Assembly: GCA_016342455.1 (NCBI GenBank)
Contig: JAEIOE010000016.1
Span: 1 to 41,858 of the forward strand
Source: Mycoplasmatota bacterium
Lineage (GTDB): Bacteria; Bacillota_I; Bacilli_A; Izemoplasmatales; Hujiaoplasmataceae
DNA: 41,858 bases
Reading direction: 5' to 3'
The notes under the pieces are model-generated. The model made no database searches. It saw nothing but the letters and a program-made list of their open reading frames with translations, and was not told the DNA's origin. Positions 7,483 through 15,593 of this stretch are shown piece by piece (position 1 is the first letter of the stretch; every line of letters starts with the position of its first letter). The position numbers were made by a program, and so were the translations under genes.

Positions 7483-8355
7483 ATGGCACGACCATTTAAA
7501 CAAGGATTACAGTATTTTCCTATGGACGTGCATATTTTTAAAGATCAAAAACTGGTGGATATGCATTACTATTTTGGACCCTTAGGTCTTCACTTGTATA
7601 CACAACTCTTATTACTTGTCTATGAGAATGGGTATTACTTAGAGAAGTCCGAAGATGAACTCGCTGCACAGTTGCATCGAATTTTAGGTACTCGTTGGGT
7701 AAAGCTATCGAAAGTGGTAGAAATGATTCGCGGTTGTGTTGAGTTTAATCTCCTTGAAAGAGAGCTGTATACACAAGGTGTTATTACTTCTCTAGCTATC
7801 CAGAAACAATATATTCTTTCTACAAAAAGAAGAAAGACTGTGAATATTGACAAGTATTGGTTACTTGATCAGGAAGCCATGGATGAATTAGGATCTTTTT
7901 TAAGTATGCAAAAAAATAGAGTTAATGTATGCAATAACCTAGTTAATGTCAACAATAACCCGGTTAATGTTGACATTAATACACAAAGAGAAAGAGAAAT
8001 TGAAAAAGAAAGAGATGTAATAGATATAAAAGATAAAAGCATTTACGGGCTACCCGAAATGCATTATTTAACAAAATTTTTAACTGATAGAAAATACATC
8101 CAACAAGATAGCAGTGATATTGTTCTGTACAATAAGCTGTTTGAAGAAGTAACAAATCGATATAGCCATTATGATGTAATGGTAGTTGTTAGGTACATTG
8201 TTACTTATAGCAGGAATGCAGAACCTAAGATTGATGATAAGTTTGCATTTATGAAAAAATCAGTTATTAACAATTTGAAAGAGTATAAGATAAAACAAGG
8301 GGGTGAATCTTTTGAAAAATGGATTGAATCAGGATTTTTACAAGTGGATAGATGA
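7483..8355 (+). CDS. DUF4373 replisome organizer (Lin1244/Lin1753-type)
   Basis: Phage-type replication initiator, 290 aa. The N-terminal domain (about 1-130) is the DUF4373/Lin1244 winged-helix region: it opens MARPFKQGLQYFPMDVHIF and carries the HYYFGPLGLHLYTQLL segment. A low-complexity linker with three VNV units (about 147-165) and a charged stretch lead into a C-terminal helical domain (about 185-275) like DnaD-type helicase-loader adaptors. The linker DNA is a 21-bp iteron array (7921-7980) and may be the origin bound by this protein. Reads into the next gene by overlap. Confidence 0.85.
   Translation: MARPFKQGLQYFPMDVHIFKDQKLVDMHYYFGPLGLHLYTQLLLLVYENGYYLEKSEDELAAQLHRILGTRWVKLSKVVEMIRGCVEFNLLERELYTQGVITSLAIQKQYILSTKRRKTVNIDKYWLLDQEAMDELGSFLSMQKNRVNVCNNLVNVNNNPVNVDINTQREREIEKERDVIDIKDKSIYGLPEMHYLTKFLTDRKYIQQDSSDIVLYNKLFEEVTNRYSHYDVMVVVRYIVTYSRNAEPKIDDKFAFMKKSVINNLKEYKIKQGGESFEKWIESGFLQVDR
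7921..7980 (+). repeat. 21-bp iterons inside the initiator gene (candidate origin)
   Basis: GTTAATGT occurs at 7921, 7942 and 7963, an exact 21-bp period, and AATAACC follows at 7933 and 7954 in the same phase. Purine-rich, easily melted DNA follows (7981-8040). Initiator-internal iterons next to an AT-rich tract are the classical plan of lambda-like and satellite origins. The same bases encode a 7-aa repeat, so protein-level selection is an alternative explanation. Confidence 0.5.
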
Positions 8356-8740
8356 CGTAAGGAAAGCCATTAGAAAGAAAGATGAGTTAGAAAAGAAGAT
8401 AAAGTATTATGAGAGAAGGCTTAACTCTTGTAAAGGTGTAACTTATGATGTTCTAGGTGGAAGAGGGAATTCTAGATCTAATGAAGACAATCAAATTTAT
8501 TGGATAGACAGAATTTCAAAAACAAAGAAAGCAATATCATATTTAAATAAACCAATAAATTATTATGAATGTTTCAAAATACAAGTAGGCTCTCAAGAGA
8601 AGCTTTTACTTCAGGGATATGTCATAAAATGTAAATCAATTAGGCAAATAGCAGAGGAACTAAATGTTTCTTCATCAATGATAATGAAAATAATGAATAA
8701 CTTATCAAAGAAGTATAGCAAGGAAAATATAACTAATTAA
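8312..8740 (+). CDS. phage-like HTH regulator (ArpU/sigma region 4-like)
   Basis: Basic protein of about 142 aa. The frame can open at GTG 8303, but AGGGGGTG (8298-8305) is the ribosome site, so TTG 8312 with 6-nt spacing is the likely start. The N-terminal half is a charged helix (KKDELEKKIKYYERRLNSCK). The C-terminus has a sigma-70 region 4-like helix-turn-helix (SIRQIAEELNVSSSMIMKIM). Length, layout and position after the initiator match ArpU/RinA-type late regulators of Firmicute phages and satellites. It overlaps the preceding gene by 44 bp. Exact target unknown. Confidence 0.65.
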   Translation: MKNGLNQDFYKWIDDVRKAIRKKDELEKKIKYYERRLNSCKGVTYDVLGGRGNSRSNEDNQIYWIDRISKTKKAISYLNKPINYYECFKIQVGSQEKLLLQGYVIKCKSIRQIAEELNVSSSMIMKIMNNLSKKYSKENITN

Positions 8741-8849
8741 ATTAATGTATAGAAAACTATTCAAATCAATTGAAAAAAGTGGTATTATATTTATAAGAAA
8801 AAAACAGGATTTTTTCACAGAAATTAAATGTTATAATGGGAGGTTAAGC

Positions 8850-10265
8850 ATGAATACAGAATTACTATATACAAAAAATTCTAGGTCTTATGAAAAAAGC
8901 TTAGACTCTCAGTATAAGAAAAATAATGGTATTTATTATACAGACATAAGTTTAGCAAAGCAAATGATTGATGCGTTAAAACTAAGCAATATTGAAGATA
9001 TGAATATAATTGATCCTACTTGTGGAACAGGTAGTTTTTTATATGCGGCTAGTGAGTATGGCTTTAAGAATATTTTTGGTTTAGATATAGATAAAGGCGC
9101 AATTAAAATCGCAAAGAATAATGTTCCAAACGGAACATTTAAAGTTTATAATTCAATTTCTAATTCGTCTTCAAAATTAATGAAATTATTAAAGTTAAGA
9201 GAAAGGTTCCATGTTGTCATTGGAAATCCTCCTTATGCTCCAATAACAAATGAAACATATGGTTCGAGTAATGATTATTTATTTCAACGAACTGTTAAGA
9301 GTTCAGGAGATAATTTATTTGTTGCGGGATTATTGCGAGCTAAAGAAATGGTTTGTGAAGGCGGGTTGGTTTCATATATAATCCCCAAGAATTTTTTACA
9401 TGTAAACTCATATAGTTTACTTAGAAGAGAATTATTAAGAGACTATTCTATTATGTCTATTGTTGATATAGGAATGTATTTTAAGAATGTAAGAGGAGAA
9501 CAAATAATATTAACCTTCAAGAAATCAAAACCGAGTAATAATATGATAAAGATTTATTCTCTTATTGACTCTAACTTTATGTATATGACAATGATATCTC
9601 AGGATTTTTATAAAGATACAATTGTTTTATTCGACAGTGAAGAAGATTTTACAATATATAATAAGTTTAAGAACTCTTATACAACATTGAATGATTACGT
9701 AAGTGGATATGTTGGTAGAGGAAAGAAAAAAGGAAAAGGTGTTATTTCTGGAAAAGACATTAGAAAGTTTGGTCTTAAAAACAACAGAAAATTATCTGCG
9801 GGAAATAAAATATTTATCCAAAATATATATAGCAAAGAAGCAGGAATAATCGCTTGTTTTGGCGGAGATTTAGACGCTTCAGAAACAGTTACAGTTTTTA
9901 CTGATGGAGATGCTACTATGTGCAGGTATGTTTTAGGAATTATTCATTCAAGATTAATTAATTATTTTTTACATAGATATTGTTTTAATAAATCAAGTGT
10001 TACTATGCATGTAGATGCAAAATATCTTAAAAAGATACCATTTATTGTTTCAGAGCAATACTTTGATATAGTATTAGAATATGTAGATTTACTTGAAAGT
10101 AGCAAATACATGAGTGAAACTTGGTTCATATATCTTGAAGAACTGAATAGAATAGTTTATAAGATATACAATATTGAAGATAGTGAGAGAGATTTTATTG
10201 ATTTAAAAGTCAAATTAGTACAATCAAGAAAGTGGGTAGCATCGAATGGCAAGAAGAGCAAATGA
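8850..10265 (+). CDS. N6-adenine DNA methyltransferase (gamma type) of an R-M operon
   Basis: S-adenosylmethionine-dependent DNA methylase, about 472 aa. Motif I is DPTCGTGSF (about 55-63) and the catalytic motif IV is NPPY (126-129), the order and sequence of gamma-class adenine methylases such as M.TaqI. The C-terminal half, with YVGRGKKKGKGVISGKDI and the SVTMHVDAKYLKKIPFIV end region, is the target recognition domain. The frame extends upstream to 8745, but GGGAGG (8838-8843) just before ATG 8850 fixes the start. It overlaps the second methylase gene by 20 bp. Two methylases of different class in one operon fit a non-palindromic recognition sequence where each strand needs its own enzyme. 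The site is not predictable by eye. Confidence 0.88.
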   Translation: MNTELLYTKNSRSYEKSLDSQYKKNNGIYYTDISLAKQMIDALKLSNIEDMNIIDPTCGTGSFLYAASEYGFKNIFGLDIDKGAIKIAKNNVPNGTFKVYNSISNSSSKLMKLLKLRERFHVVIGNPPYAPITNETYGSSNDYLFQRTVKSSGDNLFVAGLLRAKEMVCEGGLVSYIIPKNFLHVNSYSLLRRELLRDYSIMSIVDIGMYFKNVRGEQIILTFKKSKPSNNMIKIYSLIDSNFMYMTMISQDFYKDTIVLFDSEEDFTIYNKFKNSYTTLNDYVSGYVGRGKKKGKGVISGKDIRKFGLKNNRKLSAGNKIFIQNIYSKEAGIIACFGGDLDASETVTVFTDGDATMCRYVLGIIHSRLINYFLHRYCFNKSSVTMHVDAKYLKKIPFIVSEQYFDIVLEYVDLLESSKYMSETWFIYLEELNRIVYKIYNIEDSERDFIDLKVKLVQSRKWVASNGKKSK

Positions 10266-11013
10266 CTTAACAGGAAAAGAGTGGTTACAAAATTCATTTA
10301 GTATTTGGAGAGATTTGCGTAAAGACGCTGAAGAAAAAAAGCTAGAACATCCAGCTTCTTACCCAGTTGCTTTGTGTGAAAAGCTTATAAAGACATTTAC
10401 TCGAAAAGATTTTAGGGTGTTAGATCCATTTAATGGTGTTGGCTCTACTTTGGTTGCGGCTAAGAATTTGGGTGGATCAGGTGTCGGAATTGATTTATCT
10501 GAAGATTACTGTAATATTTCAAAGAAAAGATTAGATTTTGATTCTAGATTTGAAGTAGTTAACGGAGATAGTTTTAAGGTTTTAAAAGATGAATCTTTAG
10601 GAGAATTTGATATATGTGTTACATCTCCACCGTATTGGGATATTTTAAATATGAAGAGAAGTGCAGATATGAGAAAAACAGTTAATTATTCTGATAGTTC
10701 TGTTGATTTAGGTAATATCTCAGATTATGATTTATTTCTAGATAATCTTAAGGAATTGTTTTCAAATGTATATTTGAGATTGAAACCTGACACATATTGT
10801 TTAATTAATGTTATGGATCTTCGCAAGAAAAGTGAATTTTACCCATTGCATAGCGACTTAGCATATAAGTTAAGGGAAGTTGGATTTGTTTTTGATGATT
10901 TAATTATTTGGGATAGGCAACTTGATTATAATAACATGAGACCGTTAGGGTATCCATATAGATTTAGAATTAACAAAGTGCATGAGTATATTCTTATTAT
11001 GCACAAGAAGTAG
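10246..11013 (+). CDS. beta-class DNA methyltransferase (SPPY; N4-cytosine or N6-adenine)
   Basis: DNA methylase of 255 aa. DPFNGVGSTL (60-69) is the AdoMet-binding motif I, and TSPPYW (126-131) the catalytic motif IV. SPPY is most often seen in N4-cytosine enzymes, though N6-adenine activity is possible. The protein ends FRINKVHEYILIMHKK, the usual closing strand of this family. It is shorter than stand-alone methylases with a large recognition domain, so specificity lies in loops (about 135-175 and 215-235). It starts inside the end of the first methylase gene and is followed 8 bp later by the LAGLIDADG-like gene, all one operon. Confidence 0.88.
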   Translation: MARRANDLTGKEWLQNSFSIWRDLRKDAEEKKLEHPASYPVALCEKLIKTFTRKDFRVLDPFNGVGSTLVAAKNLGGSGVGIDLSEDYCNISKKRLDFDSRFEVVNGDSFKVLKDESLGEFDICVTSPPYWDILNMKRSADMRKTVNYSDSSVDLGNISDYDLFLDNLKELFSNVYLRLKPDTYCLINVMDLRKKSEFYPLHSDLAYKLREVGFVFDDLIIWDRQLDYNNMRPLGYPYRFRINKVHEYILIMHKK

Positions 11014-11021
11014 GTGAACTT

Positions 11022-11912
11022 ATGAATGTTCAAATGGCATATTTATTAGGGATGATTACTGGTAATGGCGAAATTAAAAGAGGAAATTCTACAACAAGAG
11101 TTTCAATAGCGATACCACATAAAAATCAGAAAACATATAATGATCGTGATGTTAAAATTTATGTTCGTGCAAGCATTACAGACATAAAACAGATTTTAGA
11201 ACCTTTAGTAGGTACTTTATTACAACATACGCAAAGAAATAGTGAGACAACTCTATATTTTGAAAAATCCAACGAGGACTATTTAATAAGAGAGATTATT
11301 AGATTTATTGCAGGATCAGTAAGTCATGAAGATACAAGGATAAATCCGTACTTTTTTAGTTGTTCAAGAGATGAAAAAGTGTATTTTCTTCGTGGTTTAT
11401 CTGATGTGACTGGATATATTAGAGAAAGTAATTATTTTTTCAAAAAACAGATTCATAGAGTATATATTGAAGTTCCACATAATTGGTTTTTAGTAATAGA
11501 TATTTGTAATTTACTAAAATCAATTGATATACCTGTACAGAATATTGACTGGGCTCATCCTAATATGAGAGACGGATATTTGACAAAATATAATCAAGGC
11601 TATCATACATTTTGGAAAAAAGAACATCAGATCAAGATTTATGCAAATGAATTTCTACCTGTTGGATTCGGTATTATCCATAAGCGTGATGCTTTAAATG
11701 CTTTATCTGAAGATTTAGTCAATTATTATGCTTCAGAAGGGAAAAATGTAATAGATAAAACTCATAAATTTTATTGGGATTCAAATAGGATAAGTAACAA
11801 AGTAAAACCTCATCACCCTGGAGAATCAGATAGTTTTATACCAGAAGAGATTAGAGGAATGCATTTTAATAGATGGACAGAAATCGCTGATAAATTGGGT
11901 TATAAAGAATGA
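11022..11912 (+). CDS. LAGLIDADG-like protein in the R-M operon
   Basis: A 296-aa protein with two LAGLIDADG-type helices: LLGMITGNG (8-16) and FLRGLSDVTG (122-131). Each opens an alpha-beta half, and the second half ends with IKIYANEFLPVGFGIIHKRD. This is the layout of monomeric two-repeat homing endonucleases of about 300 aa. At the positions that carry the metal-binding acid in active enzymes (as Asp and Glu in I-DmoI) this protein has Asn15 and Thr130, so ordinary catalysis is doubtful. TAGGTGA precedes the ATG. Its stop overlaps the ATG of the nuclease gene (ATGA). It lies where a restriction subunit is expected, so DNA recognition for the nuclease or a modified cleavage role is my inference. 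Confidence 0.65.
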   Translation: MNVQMAYLLGMITGNGEIKRGNSTTRVSIAIPHKNQKTYNDRDVKIYVRASITDIKQILEPLVGTLLQHTQRNSETTLYFEKSNEDYLIREIIRFIAGSVSHEDTRINPYFFSCSRDEKVYFLRGLSDVTGYIRESNYFFKKQIHRVYIEVPHNWFLVIDICNLLKSIDIPVQNIDWAHPNMRDGYLTKYNQGYHTFWKKEHQIKIYANEFLPVGFGIIHKRDALNALSEDLVNYYASEGKNVIDKTHKFYWDSNRISNKVKPHHPGESDSFIPEEIRGMHFNRWTEIADKLGYKE

Positions 11913-12385
11913 AAGAGTTAGAACTGTATATGCCAATGTGTATTTGGCTTGAAAGCTATATGAAAGACAATTATAAGGGATATAAAGTAATTGTTGTTGA
12001 CGCACATTCTGAGAGACTTGATAGAGTGTTAAAGAAATACGATATTACATATGATTTAGCTACAGGAGTGGATATTCAAATTGACGTATTAGGAATAGCT
12101 AGAAGAAAAGATAAAGTAAAATTGATTTTTATTGAAGCAAAGATTACTAGATTAACACTAAGGGATTTGGGTCAATTATGGTCTTATTGTAAATTGATTA
12201 ACCCCGAAGAGGCATTTTTGTTTTCGTCACATAGTTTAGGGAGTTTAAATAAAATTCTAAACAATTATGGCAGAGAAGATTTATTAGATTTTGGTAATAC
12301 AAAGAAAATAAAAAAGATGATGGTTGGTGTTTGGGATATAAAGCAGAAATCGCCTAATCTTCTAACAATTATACCTAAATTATAA
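11909..12385 (+). CDS. PD-(D/E)XK nuclease, probable restriction endonuclease
   Basis: A 158-aa protein with the core of the PD-(D/E)XK fold: VDIQIDVLGI (Asp55 or Asp59), then FIEAK (Glu76, Lys78), then LGQLWSY with Gln89 and the strand EEAFLFSS. These match the catalytic Asp, the E-x-K pair and the Gln of the RecB/MrR-like branch. It is small for a complete type II enzyme, so a partner for DNA recognition is likely. The LAGLIDADG-like protein, encoded immediately upstream with ATGA overlap, is the obvious candidate. Together with the two methylases it makes an R-M operon, on gene order and motifs only. Confidence 0.7.
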   Translation: MKELELYMPMCIWLESYMKDNYKGYKVIVVDAHSERLDRVLKKYDITYDLATGVDIQIDVLGIARRKDKVKLIFIEAKITRLTLRDLGQLWSYCKLINPEEAFLFSSHSLGSLNKILNNYGREDLLDFGNTKKIKKMMVGVWDIKQKSPNLLTIIPKL

Positions 12386-12395
12386 GGAGGTTATT

Positions 12396-12851
12396 ATGGC
12401 AAGTATTTTAAATAATAGAGCAGAAACAATTAATTTCAGTTCTTTAAATGATTATTATGAGTTTATTGGATATTTATGCACACCAAATAGAGTAGTTTCT
12501 ATTGATGCTGAAGTTCCAAGTAATTTGGTAAAGCAGTTTCTAGCAAATTATCCTAAAGGTCATTACAGGATTAAACCTAATCCAGTAACCCCAAGTGGTC
12601 TTCCCAAGAAATTTGGTGCACAGTTTAGAATTAATCTACGTAATATAACCAATCATCCTTTGAGTATTAGCAAGTATTTAAAAAGAGGAACAGGGACGAC
12701 TGTTGTAAAAAGGATAAATAAGAGTAAGTTAGTAGAAGATTTAGTTTTGAACCATGGATTTGTATTCGGTAATATGCAGAATGTGACACATATAAAATCA
12801 TTGGTGCCAAAACAGTATGTTACAGATTTTGATAAAGGATATAATTTATAA
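12396..12851 (+). CDS. unknown protein, last gene of the R-M operon
   Basis: I do not recognise this 151-aa protein. It starts after a perfect AAGGAGG site 10 bp past the nuclease stop and ends just before a strong terminator, so it belongs to the R-M operon. It is basic, has no signal peptide or membrane segment, and shows a run of basic and turn residues (KGHYRIKPNPVTPSGLPKKF) followed by FRINLRN and KYLKRGTGTTVVKRINKS. This could bind nucleic acid. Possible roles are a third restriction subunit, a control protein or an accessory DNA-binding factor. No helix-turn-helix is evident. Confidence 0.75.
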   Translation: MASILNNRAETINFSSLNDYYEFIGYLCTPNRVVSIDAEVPSNLVKQFLANYPKGHYRIKPNPVTPSGLPKKFGAQFRINLRNITNHPLSISKYLKRGTGTTVVKRINKSKLVEDLVLNHGFVFGNMQNVTHIKSLVPKQYVTDFDKGYNL

Positions 12852-12892
12852 TAATTTTACAAAAAATCGTTAAACAATAGCAATGAATATGA

Positions 12893-12924
12893 AAAAGTGC
12901 TACAATTTTTATTGTAGCACTTTT
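12893..12924 (+). terminator. strong terminator after the R-M operon
   Basis: Perfect 14-bp stem (12893-12906 with 12911-12924) and a TTTT loop, flanked by A on the left and T on the right, so it can work in both directions. It separates the R-M operon from the RES/KAP pair. Confidence 0.9.
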
Positions 12925-12987
12925 ATTTGATGATTCTTATAACGGGTATTTAATACAAGTAGCTTATGCTAGGGAGATGATTTAGAC

Positions 12988-13860
12988 TTGAGTATCTTGG
13001 AAAAAAGCACAAAAAAGAATTATGATTCATTGAAACGTAGGATAGAATACTTTAACGATAATTATCATCAGTTTCAACTCAAGCATATTGAAGGAATCGT
13101 TAAAAATATAATATACTTTAATGGCATAGTATTATTTGGTAGACTTAGAGATGCTGAATATAAAACTGATTACAATAGTAATGAAACAGTTTTTCCGCGA
13201 CTTAGAGTAGTAAATGGAGAAGATTTTTCTGTCTTTAGAGACATTAATCAATATTACAATTTGCCATCTGAAAAAGTTAAATGGGAGGGAAGACTTAATA
13301 CTATTAATGAATCGCTATTGTATGCTGCACATAAATCATTCATTGTTACAGTATTTGAGACAGGAGCAAAGGAAGGAGACACAGTATTATTGATTTTATA
13401 TAAGAAGCAACCTAATTGTTCTATAAGATTACGAAAAATGGCTGTAGATGATGACCAAATTATTAATCTGGATAATTATACTGCTAAGATTAATGATTTA
13501 AAACTCAATTTTATAAAATACTGGTTAACAAAAACTTGCAATCCTCATTTTGAGGAAATTACATATAGAATTACTAATTCAATAAAGAAAATATATTTTA
13601 CAGAAAAGAATCAAGACCGAATAGATGGATTTATTTATCCATCTACTACGAGAAGGAAGAATGACTTAAATGTAGCTTTTAAATCCTCGGGTATAAGAAA
13701 AATATATGTTGAATCTGCTTTTTATGGCAAGGTTCTAAAAGTAGGCCATAATAGTTTATTGATTAGATCAAATTATTGTTTTAAAGGTGTTCAGAATAGG
13801 CGTATATGCTGGGAGTTCAAGAATGATTATATAGATTATGCTTTTATAGTGCAAAGCTAA
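12988..13860 (+). CDS. RES-like domain protein, candidate toxic effector
   Basis: A 290-aa soluble protein. The segment from about residue 45 to 140 follows the plan of RES domains: an early Arg region (LFGRLRDA, Arg52/54), then GRLN (101-104), LLYAA (110-114) and a Glu (Glu124 in TVFETG), then a hydrophobic strand. RES proteins of the MbcT type degrade NAD+ by an ADP-ribosyltransferase-like fold. The match here is by pattern only, and the protein is longer than the classical 150-200 aa form. Start is TTG 12988 with GGGAG upstream. It lies between a terminator and a KAP NTPase gene with a 59-bp gap. A defence role as effector of a sensor NTPase is inference. Confidence 0.5.
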   Translation: MSILEKSTKKNYDSLKRRIEYFNDNYHQFQLKHIEGIVKNIIYFNGIVLFGRLRDAEYKTDYNSNETVFPRLRVVNGEDFSVFRDINQYYNLPSEKVKWEGRLNTINESLLYAAHKSFIVTVFETGAKEGDTVLLILYKKQPNCSIRLRKMAVDDDQIINLDNYTAKINDLKLNFIKYWLTKTCNPHFEEITYRITNSIKKIYFTEKNQDRIDGFIYPSTTRRKNDLNVAFKSSGIRKIYVESAFYGKVLKVGHNSLLIRSNYCFKGVQNRRICWEFKNDYIDYAFIVQS

Positions 13861-13919
13861 ATAAGGGAAGTAAAGGAGATGTAGAGTATTAGTCGTATAT
13901 TATACTCGCTATAAATAGA

Positions 13920-15257
13920 ATGAAAAGAGATTTATTACCAACTGAAAAAAATATCATTGAAACATTGAAAAATGATTCAATAGAAAGAAATAAGCAAGTC
14001 AAACAAGTTTTAGATATAATCAGTAACGACTTCAAGGATGGTGGAGTAATTTTTATTGATGGAAAATGGGGGTCAGGTAAGACCTTTTTTGTAAAACAAC
14101 TACAACATATATTAGATTGTGAGTCTGGACTGAAAATAATTAACAGTGAGCTTTCAAATTATGGAACTATTAATATAGATATTACAGAACCTATGATGAC
14201 GCTATATTTTAATGCTTGGGAGAATGATTTTCATATGGATCCATTATTGTCAATGACTCATAAACTTATATCAGCAAGTTCTGGCTACGTTTATCAAGGT
14301 GATGTGATTAAGAAGAACCAAAGTGTTTTTATAAGAATGTCAAAAGTAATAAAGTTTGTTTCAGGAGGAAGATATGATATTTCTGAGTTTGAATCTGAAA
14401 AGCAAGATACGTTCAAAGTAATTGAAGTGCAAGAGGAAATACATAGTATTTTTAATAGATTAGTTGATTCAATTTTAGCTGAAAGAGCAAACAGGTTAGT
14501 GTTGTTTATAGATGAACTGGATAGATGTAAACCAGATTATACTGTTAGACTTTTGGAAAGATTAAAACATGTATTAAATAATGATAAAATCACTACAATT
14601 ATATCAGTTAACTTAGATGAACTTGGTGCTACAGTAAAAAAATTATATGGAGAAACATTCAATCATAATAATTATTTCAATAAATTTTATGACTTGAAAA
14701 TCCATCTTGACGAGATTAATAGATTTGATTATTTAGTACAACAGGATTCGGATAAGTTAGCTTTCTTAAGTCAATATGTTTTTAATGTTTCAGTTAGTTG
14801 TAGTTTAGAGTACTTTAATTTATCGTTGAGAGAAATAAACGAATATAAAATTTATATCGATAAACTCAAGTCTTTGTTGAAAGGTAACTCGTTCCATATT
14901 CCTAGAAAGAACTCAGTTAATTTTATAGCTTGGATAATAGTTCCATACCTTATTGCACTCAAAATCTCTAACGATTCAATTTACAAATCTGTAACTAAAG
15001 GTAGAAATTCAAGTGATTTTACACAGTATTACTTTTCTGATAAGATGATGCTAGATTTATGTGATTATGTTCTATCTATAGATAATCAGAACTCAGAAAA
15101 AGAGATGAAGTTAAATTATGAAGATGACTTTAAGAAAATTTACAACTTTCTTTTTACAAGTATGCATACTGAATTTGAGCAAATAAAAATATTAAATACA
15201 CTATTTAATAAAAATTCAAAGGATATGATTAGCAGAGTACTTAAAAGTCTTAAATAA
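13920..15257 (+). CDS. KAP-family P-loop NTPase
   Basis: NTPase of 445 aa. Walker A is GKWGSGKT (48-55). The family-specific FNAWEND follows at 97-103 and Walker B is VLFIDELDR (about 194-202), with SVNLDEL sensor-like sequence after it. KAP NTPases are named from Kidins220/ARMS and PifA, the latter a phage-exclusion protein. This one lacks the membrane hairpin often inserted in the domain and should be cytosolic. No ribosome site lies close to the ATG: the nearest, AAAGGAGA at 13872-13879, is separated from it by a small inverted repeat. Paired with the RES-like gene upstream and placed beside an R-M operon, it is a good anti-phage candidate. Confidence 0.85.
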   Translation: MKRDLLPTEKNIIETLKNDSIERNKQVKQVLDIISNDFKDGGVIFIDGKWGSGKTFFVKQLQHILDCESGLKIINSELSNYGTINIDITEPMMTLYFNAWENDFHMDPLLSMTHKLISASSGYVYQGDVIKKNQSVFIRMSKVIKFVSGGRYDISEFESEKQDTFKVIEVQEEIHSIFNRLVDSILAERANRLVLFIDELDRCKPDYTVRLLERLKHVLNNDKITTIISVNLDELGATVKKLYGETFNHNNYFNKFYDLKIHLDEINRFDYLVQQDSDKLAFLSQYVFNVSVSCSLEYFNLSLREINEYKIYIDKLKSLLKGNSFHIPRKNSVNFIAWIIVPYLIALKISNDSIYKSVTKGRNSSDFTQYYFSDKMMLDLCDYVLSIDNQNSEKEMKLNYEDDFKKIYNFLFTSMHTEFEQIKILNTLFNKNSKDMISRVLKSLK

Positions 15258-15287
15258 TAGAAGTTGTTTTACTCGCTTCCAGTAATC

Positions 15288-15306
15288 TATGTAACTGGTG
15301 TTACTA
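15288..15306 (+). repeat. 19-bp direct repeat, copy 2
   Basis: Exact repeat of 7385-7403, 31 bp after the KAP NTPase stop. Confidence 0.7.
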
Positions 15307-15412
15307 GTACCATGTTTTACTGATATACAATGTGATTTTTATTACTGTTACATGTACCTTATTTGATATAGACAATATTGGTGCTTTTACACTAAATTGT
15401 GCTTAAAGTTGG

Positions 15413-15512
15413 TAGACAAAACTTGACAGTTAAAATATAATATAAGTATCGTGGAGTACTGGGTAAAACACCCTAGAAGTCATAGGAATTCGTAGATCGA
15501 GTTCCTTTTTCT
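15413..15512 (+). ncRNA. short transcription unit with hairpins, candidate small RNA or leader
   Basis: A plausible promoter, TAGACA (15413-15418), 17 bp, TATAAT (15436-15441), is followed by two hairpins: GGGT-AAAAC-ACCC (15461-15473), then GGAATTCG/CGAGTTCC (15485-15503). The second ends in TTTTTCTTTT, a standard terminator. The product would be about 65 nt. It could be a free RNA or an attenuator leader for the truncated gene that starts at 15594. Confidence 0.35.
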
Positions 15513-15593
15513 TTTGCAGAAATATATGTAGTACAAATCTAGTAAATAACTTCAGTTTTTTGAAAAATACTGCTGTTTAGAGGAGTTGTATGA

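Noticed and set aside
8745-8849. 35-residue N-terminal extension of the adenine methylase
   Set aside because: GGGAGG stands directly before ATG 8850; the extension is AT-rich and has no methylase motif.
15423-15428. TTGACA as the -35 of the 15.4-kb unit
   Set aside because: TATAAT lies only 7 bp after it; TAGACA at 15413 gives the normal 17-bp spacing.
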